Positions 10,221 to 19,614 of a stretch of DNA of 33,407 nucleotides are shown in pieces. Both the position numbers and the translations under genes were made by a program. The notes below the pieces were generated by a model, which saw nothing but the letters and a program-made list of their open reading frames with translations, was not told where the DNA came from and searched no databases. The stretch comes from a virus: positions 1-33,407 of the IMG/VR virus record IMGVR_UViG_3300014720_000103; one strand, written 5' to 3'. Position 1 is the first letter of the stretch. Each line of letters opens with the position of its first letter.

Positions 10221-13200
10221 ATGAGTCCATGTCCAAATAAAAATACTCCTGAGTGGAAAGCTTTAGTTGAAGCATATAATGAAGCAGACGCAATGACTGC
10301 TTTTGTAATGAATAACCATACAATACCTTCTCTTACAGAAGCTGCATACATCTTTAAAAACTTAAGTGTAAAAGAAAAGGATGAAATATTATCATCATCA
10401 TCTGATGAGTTTAAATTAAAAAGAGCAAAAATGCAAAACGCAGTAATTGAAAAAGTTTCTTTTACTGCAAACCCAGCTCAACAAGCAACACTCAAAAAGA
10501 TACAAGCAATGAATGAATCTTATCAAAAGTTTCTTCAAGATAATATTGATGCAATCAATAGTGGAAAACCAGGAACAAAAACAAAAAGTGTATCTGCATT
10601 TACAGGTACATCAGAGTTTAAAGGAGATCCATCAGAGTATGAAGCATATAAACTATTTGGAACTTTTGTGCATGAAGTATTAGAGTTGTCACAAACCAAA
10701 GCTATTGTTGAAAACAAAACAATAACAGAAGTTTACACAAAAGAATATTTTGATGAAATGTATGAAAATTACATTAAGAAAAATCCTTTCACAATAGAAA
10801 ACTTATCTAAAGATGAGTTATATGCAATGGCTCAAGGTATTATTTCTACAGTAGCTCAGCCAGGTAAAGCTGGATTTAAAGTATTACCTGAGATTACAGT
10901 GTTTGGTAAAAGTAGTGTAGGAACTCCTATTGTAGGAAGACTTGATTTATTGTTAGTAGACCCTTTAGGTAGAGTACAAATATTTGACTTTAAAACAAAA
11001 AAGTTAAAAAGACTTTATCAATGGAATAGCTTGACAAATCAAAGTGAAGTTAACATTGATGCTGCATTGTATGAAATGGCAATGAAAGAAAATCAAATTG
11101 CTAACTTATCAGCTACAGGTATATCTTTTAGACAGATTGGTGCACGTTCAGTTTATGACAACTGGATGGTACAATTAGGTGTTTATGAAAACATGCTAAT
11201 TCAAAATGGAATTGACATGATAGAAGAACAAAATAAAACTATTGTTTCTTTATTGTACCAGGTTGATGAAAATACAAAAGAATTTAAAGGTGCTGTAGAG
11301 TATATTTTTAATGGTGAAAACTATTATGATTTAGTAAGAAACACTTACTATGGTCAAAATGGTGCAACAATGAGTAGTGTTGATGCTACAAATCAGCACG
11401 TTTTAAGATTGAGACAAGCTGTAGAAAAAGAAGTTCCTACAGGAAAAGTAATTGAAGAAGAAGCAGTTGCAAGTAAATCTATTGATGAAGTTTATGATGT
11501 TACACCAACAGAACAAAACATTAAAAACTTTATTGCAAATATTGAAAAGCTTATAGATGGGCAATTGCAATCAATTACAGAAGACATTGAAAATGCTAAT
11601 TCAAAAACAGAAGAAAAGCGTGATGAAGATTATATCAGAATGCTTAGAAAAAGACGTGATACTATCAATGAATATAAAACAATTGTAGATAAGTTAAAAA
11701 CATCTAATCCTTCAGATTTAATGTATGCAACAAACTTTGCTAACTCATTAAGTATTGCTGAAGATGATTTTAATACATTATTAAAAGTATCAAACAGTGC
11801 TGCAGCAGTATTTACTGATGAAAATTCAACAGAAGATCAAAGAACTAAAGCATTAAAACAAGCAACAGAAGCATATGATAAAGGTATAATGCTTAAGCAT
11901 ATTGTTGATGTACTTGAAGAGATTGTAGATGAAGCTGCTTCTATGCCAGACTCAACTATTACAGCTGATAGCCCTGTCAGAAAAAAGTTATCAGATATAA
12001 GAATGGCATCTAACATTATCACATCTAACTTTAAAGATAAAGTAGGTATGAACCATGCTATTTGGATGTTACAACAATTAGATGAAGAAACTGTAAGCAG
12101 AGTATCAGAACAACAAAAAGATGTTGCTAAAACAACATTAAATGTTATTAATAAAGAATTATACCAATTAAAAACAGATCCTAAATTAGGTGTATATACT
12201 AAATTAAAATATACTTTATTTTCACTCACTGACAAAGATTTTAAAGAAAAATTTAAAACTGCAATGGGTAAAGGTGGTGATATGGCATTAGCAAGAATTG
12301 AAAAACTTGAACGTAAAAAACTACAATTAGAGTATCTTATAAAAGGGTATGACGTATCAGAAGAATCTTTAAAAACATATATCAATGGTATAACAGATCC
12401 TGCAGCTCCAATTTATCCAGGTATGCAAAACCCACTAGAAACTGATTCAATGTTATCAGGTTGGATGATGGATTCTACAATTGCTTCTGCTAGTAACTCA
12501 GATAGATTACTTGCAACAGCCACCATGTTTTTGAAAAATCAAAAAATGCAAGGTGAGCATAATGTTATGAAGGACCCCAAACTTAAAAAACTTATTAATA
12601 ATGTAAACTCCTTAGTAGAGTCTGGTGCATTTACTCTTGAAGAATTAAATAAATTCATATCAGAGTGGAGAACCATAGAGTATGTTGATTCAAAAGGAGA
12701 GCGTCAAGAGAAAAGAGTTTTTGATATTGCAAAGCCATACAGTGAAGAATATGAAAGAACCTATAGAAATTATAGTATTAGATTAAAAGAGCTTACTAGA
12801 GAAATCTTTGACCTAAAAGCTGATTACAATAGAAAGTTTAAGACTGATCAAAAAGATGAAGCTTATAGAGCATTAGAAGAAAAGAGAAATGAGCGTGACC
12901 AATTTAACAATGAATACATAGAATGGATATTAGAAAATGCCAGTCTACCATATTCTGACAAGTTTTATGAATTGCAACTTAAACTACCCAATGAAATCAG
13001 AGAGCAAATACAAAAGTTATATCTAGAACAAGAAACAATAATGTTTGATGTTGGTAGAGGTAATGAAGCATTGTTAGAAGAAGAAGATTTTGTTAGACTG
13101 CAAGAAATTGATATAGAAATCAAAAAGCTAAGAATAAAAGCACAGGAAAATAATGCTGATTATACTCAATACCTTGAACAATTAAATGATTTGTATGAGT

Positions 13201-16200
13201 ATGGTTTAAATGATGATGCCTACTTGCGTGCAGAAAATGATGCTAAGATTAGATTTTCTGATGATCCTGAAAGATTAAATGTATGGTACAAAACTAACTC
13301 AGTGACCAGACCTAAATCAGAATGGTATGAAAAGACAAATGAACTTTATGAAGAAAGAGCACAAATTTATGGTAACAGTAATGATGAAATAAAAGATTTA
13401 GCTGATAGAAAAAGAAAAATCATGTTGCCTTATAAGCAAAATGGTAGATTTAATCCTAAATTTTTATCATTTGAAGAAATACAAGAGTTAGATCAAATTG
13501 AAGCTAGAATAGAAGACATCATAGAAGAAAGTTCTAGATTATCTAAAGGTCAAAATAAACTTGATCCTGCAGATAGAAAACGTGCACAAGAAATCAGAGA
13601 TGAATTATCAAGATTAGTTTCTGGTCAAATTAACCCATTGTATCAAGAAGAGTTTGACCAAAGATACAGAGTTCTCAAAAAAGAATTTGAAATGTTTATT
13701 GAGGCTGACTCTAAATATAGTGCTATAAATTCTGGAGTTTCTTCACTTACAGAAGATGAAAAAAACCAAGCAAAAGATGAATGGATATCTGCTACTATGT
13801 CTTTCATGAGAGCAGAAAGAGACTTTGAGTCTTGGTATAATAATAATCATTTAAATAAATATCAATTATTAGCTACTGGTCAAGATAATGTAGAAAGTAG
13901 ACAACCAAAATCATTCAATTTTGAAAAACTACCTAACAGCTCTGTAGCAGCTGATTATATGGAAACTGTACCAAATCCTAAGTATTATAAAACAAGAGCA
14001 CTTAGAATTGGAAACTGGTCATTAGATGGAAACAGATTGACAAACAAAGAAATAAAAGAACTTAAAAATGATCCACAGCAAGTTGAAGATTTACTTTTAG
14101 CTGGTAGATTAATAACTTTACCTGGTGCAATTAATGAAGACTTCTTGAAAAGTCCTGATGGTATACCAATGCCTAAAGAAGTTAAAAAATCAACTGATGG
14201 ACATTACTATATAGACCCTAATGTAAGACCTTCTCAGAACATCAATAATAAGTTTGTTGAATTGATGAACAATCCAAAAATGTTTGAGTTGTATAATAAT
14301 CTTACAAGTTTGTTCTTTGACTTGCAAAAGAAAATGGATGGAAGAAAGATGGGTTATCAAGTTCCAGGTTTTGCAGCTTCTGTAGTAGAGAGTATGAAAG
14401 AACTTGGTGGGGCAAAAGGATTAAATAAGCAATACAAAGCGTGGTTAGATAAAAACCTTAAAGCAGAAAGTGAGCAAGATAAAGCTTCTAATGTATATGG
14501 TAACTCAGCAGCAAAAGTTAGAATGAGATTCTCTAATCAATTGTCTGAAGAAATACAAACTACAGATGCATTAGGTGCTGTTGTAAAATGGGCCACTGAA
14601 GCTCACATGAGTATTGCTATGCAAGAGGTTGCTCCAAAATCAGAAGCATTCATAAAATTCCTTGAGCTACAAGCTGAAAAACTTAAAACAGATAGTTTGA
14701 CAGATACTTATATAACAAATGAGAAAGGTGAAAAAGTAAAAGTTGATTTATCTAAAAAAGTAAAAGAGGTAGAAAATGTAATTGATATTCTTAAATATGA
14801 AAACAAGAAATACTTGTATGGTATATTAGAAGAAGAACAAAACCTTGCAGTAAAGAAAAAAGTTGATGCATTTTTCAAATATACAAGTTTCATACGTATA
14901 GGATTTGATGTTGCCAACCAGGTAAAAAACTTTACATCTGGTAATGTTCAAGCATGGTTAGCAGCTGGTGGTTCTGACAGTGACCATTATACTAAAAAAG
15001 ACTGGCTCTTTGCAAAAGGTAAAGTATATGGACAACAAGGATTTTTAGCAAATTATTTAAAAGACTGGGGTAAAGTTGATGATTTAGCTGATACTACATT
15101 GCTTTACAGAATGATGAATCCATTGCAGAAGGATCAATTAAAATATTACTCTGATATTTTAGGAGGTAAAGGAAGAAGATTAAAAGAAAAATTCTCACAT
15201 GTAGCAGAACTTGGTTATATTCTACAAGACAAAGGTGATACTGAAATTGGTGTTACAGTTATGTATGCTGTAATGAATAAAAATAAGTTTGAACTTATTG
15301 AAAGCATTGACCCAGCAACAGGTGAAAAAGTTTTTAAAAGAGATGCTAATGGTGATGTAATAATGGTTCCTGCACATGAATCTTATGTGCAAGATGGTGA
15401 AGGAAATTTAGTAAGACGCAATGATGTAAATTATACTGAAACTGATGAAGCACGTTTAAGAAACATCATTTACTCAGAAATGAGAAGAGCTCAAGGTAAC
15501 TATGCTACAACAGATCAAACAAAATTTGAAAGTAGAATCTTAGGTAAAATGGTATTCTTCTTTAGAAAATTCTTAGTTCCACAATTTCTAAACAGATTTG
15601 GATACTTGAGAACAAACTGGGAAGGTGCTGAAGTTACAATGGGATACTGGAGAGCTACACGCAGAGCTATAAAAATGTTTGGTATGGGTAACACTGCCAA
15701 AGAATTTTTTATTGGTTCTAAAACAATGTCAAAAATTGGTATGTCAGGTGGTACAGAAGCATATGAAGTAATTGACCCTAACACTGGTGAAGTTGTAGAA
15801 AAAGAAAAAATTGGTGATTTTTACTCTAAAAGAATACGTCACGCCAGACAAGATGCAATTATGATGACACTTCTCACAATTTTGTCAATGGCATTATTAT
15901 CTTATGTGAAAAGAAAAGATGATGATGATGAAGAAATTGGATTCTTAGAAGGTAATGCTATACGTGTTATATGGGGTACAAAAGCAGAAACAGTATCAAT
16001 GTTTCCTATAGGAGAAGGTTCAAATGAATATGTAAAAAACTTTACAACTGCTATTCCATTTATGCGTGAAGCATCATCATTAATCAAATTTGGAAACCAT
16101 GCTGTAAAATATGGTATTGCAATGACTATGAATGGTGGTGAAGAACCAGATGCAGGATATGATTCTGAATTTTATCAAGAAGTTTGGAAAGATGCTTTCT

Positions 16201-16337
16201 ACACAAGAAAGTATGGAGCATATGAAAAAGGTGATGCTAAATTTACAAAAGACTTTGTTGATTTAACAGGTATAAAAAACTTTAGAGATTTAGTTACTCC
16301 ACAATACAGAATTGATGTGTTAAAAGGTAAACAATAA
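10221..16337 (+). CDS. Giant virion-type protein with N-terminal PD-(D/E)XK (RecB/Cas4-like) nuclease domain
   Basis: This 2038-aa protein carries a RecB-family nuclease signature near the N-terminus: H151 in GTFVHEVLEL, D242 in VGRLDLLLVD, and D256-F-K258 in the FDFKTKK strand. These match the His, Asp and D-x-K metal-site pattern. About 1,500 residues that follow are rich in charged helices and coiled coil (roughly 430-1200), with no catalytic motif I recognise. A hydrophobic stretch at about 1880-1899 (MMTLLTILSMALLSYV) is followed by an acidic cluster and could cross or insert into a membrane. In crAss-like phages large proteins next to the RNA polymerase are virion cargo. I infer that this one is ejected with the genome and that the nuclease acts on host DNA or genome processing. 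It starts 1 nt after the 665-aa gene, indicating tight co-expression. Stop TAA. Confidence 0.78.
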   Translation: MSPCPNKNTPEWKALVEAYNEADAMTAFVMNNHTIPSLTEAAYIFKNLSVKEKDEILSSSSDEFKLKRAKMQNAVIEKVSFTANPAQQATLKKIQAMNESYQKFLQDNIDAINSGKPGTKTKSVSAFTGTSEFKGDPSEYEAYKLFGTFVHEVLELSQTKAIVENKTITEVYTKEYFDEMYENYIKKNPFTIENLSKDELYAMAQGIISTVAQPGKAGFKVLPEITVFGKSSVGTPIVGRLDLLLVDPLGRVQIFDFKTKKLKRLYQWNSLTNQSEVNIDAALYEMAMKENQIANLSATGISFRQIGARSVYDNWMVQLGVYENMLIQNGIDMIEEQNKTIVSLLYQVDENTKEFKGAVEYIFNGENYYDLVRNTYYGQNGATMSSVDATNQHVLRLRQAVEKEVPTGKVIEEEAVASKSIDEVYDVTPTEQNIKNFIANIEKLIDGQLQSITEDIENANSKTEEKRDEDYIRMLRKRRDTINEYKTIVDKLKTSNPSDLMYATNFANSLSIAEDDFNTLLKVSNSAAAVFTDENSTEDQRTKALKQATEAYDKGIMLKHIVDVLEEIVDEAASMPDSTITADSPVRKKLSDIRMASNIITSNFKDKVGMNHAIWMLQQLDEETVSRVSEQQKDVAKTTLNVINKELYQLKTDPKLGVYTKLKYTLFSLTDKDFKEKFKTAMGKGGDMALARIEKLERKKLQLEYLIKGYDVSEESLKTYINGITDPAAPIYPGMQNPLETDSMLSGWMMDSTIASASNSDRLLATATMFLKNQKMQGEHNVMKDPKLKKLINNVNSLVESGAFTLEELNKFISEWRTIEYVDSKGERQEKRVFDIAKPYSEEYERTYRNYSIRLKELTREIFDLKADYNRKFKTDQKDEAYRALEEKRNERDQFNNEYIEWILENASLPYSDKFYELQLKLPNEIREQIQKLYLEQETIMFDVGRGNEALLEEEDFVRLQEIDIEIKKLRIKAQENNADYTQYLEQLNDLYEYGLNDDAYLRAENDAKIRFSDDPERLNVWYKTNSVTRPKSEWYEKTNELYEERAQIYGNSNDEIKDLADRKRKIMLPYKQNGRFNPKFLSFEEIQELDQIEARIEDIIEESSRLSKGQNKLDPADRKRAQEIRDELSRLVSGQINPLYQEEFDQRYRVLKKEFEMFIEADSKYSAINSGVSSLTEDEKNQAKDEWISATMSFMRAERDFESWYNNNHLNKYQLLATGQDNVESRQPKSFNFEKLPNSSVAADYMETVPNPKYYKTRALRIGNWSLDGNRLTNKEIKELKNDPQQVEDLLLAGRLITLPGAINEDFLKSPDGIPMPKEVKKSTDGHYYIDPNVRPSQNINNKFVELMNNPKMFELYNNLTSLFFDLQKKMDGRKMGYQVPGFAASVVESMKELGGAKGLNKQYKAWLDKNLKAESEQDKASNVYGNSAAKVRMRFSNQLSEEIQTTDALGAVVKWATEAHMSIAMQEVAPKSEAFIKFLELQAEKLKTDSLTDTYITNEKGEKVKVDLSKKVKEVENVIDILKYENKKYLYGILEEEQNLAVKKKVDAFFKYTSFIRIGFDVANQVKNFTSGNVQAWLAAGGSDSDHYTKKDWLFAKGKVYGQQGFLANYLKDWGKVDDLADTTLLYRMMNPLQKDQLKYYSDILGGKGRRLKEKFSHVAELGYILQDKGDTEIGVTVMYAVMNKNKFELIESIDPATGEKVFKRDANGDVIMVPAHESYVQDGEGNLVRRNDVNYTETDEARLRNIIYSEMRRAQGNYATTDQTKFESRILGKMVFFFRKFLVPQFLNRFGYLRTNWEGAEVTMGYWRATRRAIKMFGMGNTAKEFFIGSKTMSKIGMSGGTEAYEVIDPNTGEVVEKEKIGDFYSKRIRHARQDAIMMTLLTILSMALLSYVKRKDDDDEEIGFLEGNAIRVIWGTKAETVSMFPIGEGSNEYVKNFTTAIPFMREASSLIKFGNHAVKYGIAMTMNGGEEPDAGYDSEFYQEVWKDAFYTRKYGAYEKGDAKFTKDFVDLTGIKNFRDLVTPQYRIDVLKGKQ

Positions 16338-16343
16338 AAAATT

Positions 16344-16375
16344 ATTGCTAACTTATATATGAAAGTGTAACTTAG
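16344..16375 (+). promoter_or_regulatory. Possible Bacteroidota-type promoter for the tail-appendage genes
   Basis: ATTG at 16344-16347 is followed after 20 nt by TAACTTAG at 16368-16375. Bacteroidota primary-sigma promoters have TTTG near -33 and TAnnTTTG near -7 with about 19-21 nt between them. The second box here has one mismatch. It sits in the only sizeable gap after the giant genes, 15 nt before the ATG of the next gene, implying a very short leader. The region is AT-rich, so chance matches are likely. Confidence 0.3.
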
Positions 16376-16390
16376 ATAAAAATTAAAATA

Positions 16391-17020
16391 ATGGCAACTA
16401 AAATATTCAGAAAAAATAACTATATAGTATTGTTAGATGAAGCTAATGATATATATTTTGAAGAGCATTACTCAAATGTAATTGTCAAAAAGTTGTATGC
16501 TACAGATACAGAATACACTGTATCTTTTGTGAGAGAGAATGGTTTGATACAAAATTTTTATAAATTAAAATTTGCAGACATAAGACAAGAAAACAATACA
16601 GTTTATGCTTCTGTTACAGCTTGGGAAGAATGGTATACTTCAAATACAGGTTTTAACAATTCTGGAAGTGTTTCTTCTGATGTAAATGCTAACTTAAAAG
16701 TAGGTGGATCAAATGTTTCTAATACTAATCCTGTACCTGTAAACATAATTACAGGTGGTGGTACTACTCAAACAGCTAGTGTAGAAGTATATAGAGTAAC
16801 AGGAACAACGCCTCAAGCTGTTGTTGCAAATGCTTTAAGTATCAGTGTTCAAAATTTAGGAAACTATAACGTAAATGTTACTACTGATGTTTCTACAGGT
16901 GTTGCAATTGATGCTGGTGTAAGTGTCACCTGGGATGCACCTACTGGATATAAATTACCTGCATATAGTTTTGTAAACTCAAATGCTGCAGGAGTATTTT
17001 TATTAACTGTTGTAAGATAA
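16391..17020 (+). CDS. Putative tail appendage / baseplate-associated beta-rich protein
   Basis: This 209-aa protein has two parts. Residues 1-85 form a charged domain (MATKIFRKNNYIVLLDEAND...). From about 95 onward comes a Ser/Thr/Asn/Val-rich beta-strand region with alternating polar and hydrophobic residues (SVEVYRVTGTTPQAVV, VQNLGNYNVNV), typical of phage surface or fibre-connecting proteins. No enzyme motif is seen. It begins the tail-fibre cluster, 6 nt ahead of the 735-aa fibre, and has an A/T-rich leader (AAAATTAAAATA) directly before ATG. The role as an adaptor or short fibre at the tail tip is inferred from position and composition. Its family is not recognised. Confidence 0.55.
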   Translation: MATKIFRKNNYIVLLDEANDIYFEEHYSNVIVKKLYATDTEYTVSFVRENGLIQNFYKLKFADIRQENNTVYASVTAWEEWYTSNTGFNNSGSVSSDVNANLKVGGSNVSNTNPVPVNIITGGGTTQTASVEVYRVTGTTPQAVVANALSISVQNLGNYNVNVTTDVSTGVAIDAGVSVTWDAPTGYKLPAYSFVNSNAAGVFLLTVVR

Positions 17021-17026
17021 TAGGCC

Positions 17027-19234
17027 ATGACTAAAATAAAAAGAAATTTACCTAATAATCAATACCTTGCAGCTATTTTAGCTAATTCTCCTTCTAGTAC
17101 AAATGTGTTTGCTACTATGGCTGACTTATCTGGTTTAGGTGGAGGAACTACAAGTGTTGCTGCAAGAGTTCAACATGATGTAAAATATGCTGAACAAATA
17201 AACATTGGACAAGCTGTTTATGTTTCTAGTGCAGATGGTACAAACATGATTGTTTCTAAAGCTAGTTATGGTTCAGAAGCTACATCTAGTAAAACAATGG
17301 GTCTTGTTACTCAAACTGGTAATATAAATACTCAAGCATCAGTTATAACTGAAGGTTTGCTTGCAGGACTTGATACTACAGCAGCTACCATTGGAGATCC
17401 TGTGTGGCTTGGTTCTACTGGAAATTTATTATTTGGACTTGCAAACAAACCTGTTGCACCAAATCATTTAGTATTTATTGGTATTGTAACTAGAGTAAAT
17501 GCTAATAATGGTGAAATATTTGTAAAAGTACAGAATGGTTTTGAAGTAAGTGAATTACATGATGTATCTGTTGCAACAAGAGCTAACAATACAGTCTTAG
17601 GATATAATACTAGCACATCATTGCATGAATTTAAATCAATAACTCAATGGTTAGGTTATACTCCTGCAAATGAAACTGTAACTATTAGTACTACAGGGCC
17701 CCTTTCAGGTGGTGGAAATCTTTCTGCAAATAGAACTTTGTCTATCTCAAAAGCTGATTCAGGAACTGATGGTTATCTTGCAAGCACTGATTGGTCAATA
17801 TTCAATAATAAAGCAAATGCTTCTGTTACTATTAGTACATCTTCACCTCTTGCAGGAGGAGGAGATTTATCAGCTAATAGAACAATATCTATTCCACAAG
17901 CAACAGCATCAGTAAATGGTTATTTATCATCAGCAGACTGGACTACTTTTAATAACAAACAAACTGCGTTAGGATTTACTCCTGTTAATAAAACTGGTGA
18001 TACTCTTACTGGTAATTTGTTTGCATTAAACCTGTCTGGTACAAATAGTGGAGATGAAACAACAGCAACTATAAAAACTAAACTAGGAGCTGCTACTTCT
18101 ACTTTAGATGGATATTTGCTTGCATCTGATTGGGTTATATTCAATGCTAAACAAAATGCAATTGGATATACTCCAGCTGACAAAGCAGGTGACACCTTTA
18201 CTGGTAATATTACTGCAACAAATTTATCTGGAACCAATACAGGTGATGAAACCACTACTACTATTCAAAATAAATTAGGTACAGCTTCTGCATCTACTAG
18301 TGGATATTTAATATCAACTGACTGGAATACTTTCAATAATAAAGTTTCTACTTCAATATCTTTATCTACAACTTCTCCATTACAAGGTGGTGGTGATTTA
18401 AGCAGCAATAGAACTCTTAGTATATTACAAGCAGGTTCAGCACAAGATGGTTATTTATCTAGTACACACTGGAATACATTCAATAATAAACAAAATTCAA
18501 TAAATTTAACTACAACAGGATCTAGTGGAGCTGCAACATTTGATGGTTCAACATTAAATATACCACAATACTCTGCTGGTGCTTCTGAAAAATCAGGTTC
18601 TGTATTATCTACAGCAAGAAGTTTACCTTTTAGAATGGGAACTAATATAACAACTTACCGTTCAGCTTCTGGTGTAGGTAGTACAACAGTTTCTTCTACT
18701 ACATTTGCAGGTGAGTCAACTCATTTTTTTCCTATATCTCTTAAAGAAGGTTCTCCTGTAAAAGCAGCAGCATTTAGAGTAAATTCAGCAGGCTCTGGAG
18801 GACTTGGCACAGCAGAAATAGAAATTGGCATTTATAATGCAACAACAAATGCAAATGGAGAATTGATACCTGGAACACTAGAAGTTCAATTTGGTAAAGT
18901 TTCTGTATTAACAACAGGTGTTAAAGAAGCTGTTTTGGCTAATGCTCATACATTGGGTGCAACTATAGATAATATTTATTGGATTGCTTTTAGAAGTTAC
19001 TCTACTAACTCAACATCATTAAACATTTATTCTTCAGCTGATCTTCTTTCATCTTGGATTGGTATATCATCTTCATTAGCCCTTGTTAAGTTAGGCATGT
19101 TTGTAGCAACAACTCCATACACAGCATCAACAGGATTACCAGCAAGTTTACCAGCAACAGGTGGTGTAGGTTTTACACAAAGTAATACTGTAGCAGGTTA
19201 TGTAAGTAACCAATTATTAATAGGACTTAGATAA
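17027..19234 (+). CDS. Tail fibre with tandem repeats
   Basis: This 735-aa protein is a likely tail or receptor-binding fibre. Residues 1-200 form an attachment-type domain that includes a capsid-decoration-like stretch (GDPVWLGSTGNLLFG). From about 217 to 515 there are degenerate tandem repeats of three kinds. Type A, PL-GGG-LS-NRT-SI, occurs three times. Type B, GYL-S-DW-FNNK, occurs five times. Type C, GFTP-NKTGDT-TGN followed by LSGTNSGDETT, occurs twice. Such repeats are common in fibres of phages and prophages of Bacteroidota and usually build a trimeric shaft. The C-terminal 200 residues (TARSLPFRMGTNI... to VSNQLLIGLR) look like a globular beta-rich tip. The trimeric structure and host-range role are inferred. 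Repeats make this gene prone to recombination. Stop TAA; 10 nt before the next start. Confidence 0.75.
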   Translation: MTKIKRNLPNNQYLAAILANSPSSTNVFATMADLSGLGGGTTSVAARVQHDVKYAEQINIGQAVYVSSADGTNMIVSKASYGSEATSSKTMGLVTQTGNINTQASVITEGLLAGLDTTAATIGDPVWLGSTGNLLFGLANKPVAPNHLVFIGIVTRVNANNGEIFVKVQNGFEVSELHDVSVATRANNTVLGYNTSTSLHEFKSITQWLGYTPANETVTISTTGPLSGGGNLSANRTLSISKADSGTDGYLASTDWSIFNNKANASVTISTSSPLAGGGDLSANRTISIPQATASVNGYLSSADWTTFNNKQTALGFTPVNKTGDTLTGNLFALNLSGTNSGDETTATIKTKLGAATSTLDGYLLASDWVIFNAKQNAIGYTPADKAGDTFTGNITATNLSGTNTGDETTTTIQNKLGTASASTSGYLISTDWNTFNNKVSTSISLSTTSPLQGGGDLSSNRTLSILQAGSAQDGYLSSTHWNTFNNKQNSINLTTTGSSGAATFDGSTLNIPQYSAGASEKSGSVLSTARSLPFRMGTNITTYRSASGVGSTTVSSTTFAGESTHFFPISLKEGSPVKAAAFRVNSAGSGGLGTAEIEIGIYNATTNANGELIPGTLEVQFGKVSVLTTGVKEAVLANAHTLGATIDNIYWIAFRSYSTNSTSLNIYSSADLLSSWIGISSSLALVKLGMFVATTPYTASTGLPASLPATGGVGFTQSNTVAGYVSNQLLIGLR

Positions 19235-19244
19235 AATTAAAATT

Positions 19245-19613
19245 ATGCAACAATTTGAAAACATAGAAGTATATCAAAATGGTAGATTGATAGATTCTAA
19301 AATTATTAATTATACTTCAGAAGAACTTGTGCAACGTGAAATAGAAAAGTACAAGTCAAGAAAAACAGATGGTGAAAAAACTTTTTTGGAATTTGCAGGT
19401 GAAATAAGAGTAAAAAAATTACTTGGTGTAATTACAGAAGAAGAGTTTGCTAATCTTGAACAAGTGATGTTTCCAGTAAGAACTGAAATAACTTTAGGAC
19501 AATGGAAATCAGCATTAATAATTCTTGAGCAAATTGATTCTTCACTTATAAATCAAGATGTTTTTAACAAAATTCATACTACAATTACTGATTATATTTT
19601 AAATAATTACTAA
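19245..19613 (+). CDS. Small tail-fibre-associated protein (possible fibre chaperone)
   Basis: This 122-aa mixed alpha/beta protein has no recognised domain. It starts with MQQFENIEVYQNGRLID, then a charged helix (EELVQREIEKYKSRK). A helical C-terminal half contains FLEFAGEIRVKKLLGVITEEEF and LEQVMFPVRTEITLGQWKSALIILEQI. It sits between the repeat fibre and the lectin-like gene, with a leader AAAATTAAAATT before ATG. Small genes in this position often encode fibre assembly chaperones or adaptors, and that is my inference only. It is separated from the next gene by 1 nt. Confidence 0.55.
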   Translation: MQQFENIEVYQNGRLIDSKIINYTSEELVQREIEKYKSRKTDGEKTFLEFAGEIRVKKLLGVITEEEFANLEQVMFPVRTEITLGQWKSALIILEQIDSSLINQDVFNKIHTTITDYILNNY

Positions 19614-19614
19614 A

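Noticed and set aside
11837-12385. 182-aa open frame on the minus strand inside the 2038-aa gene
   Set aside because: It lies wholly within a clearly coding plus-strand gene, and its Ser/Leu/Ile-rich composition is what the antisense of that gene would give. There is no leader or operon context.
17920-18255. 111-aa minus-strand open frame in the fibre repeats
   Set aside because: It mirrors the tandem repeats of the fibre gene in antisense; its internal repeats are a by-product.
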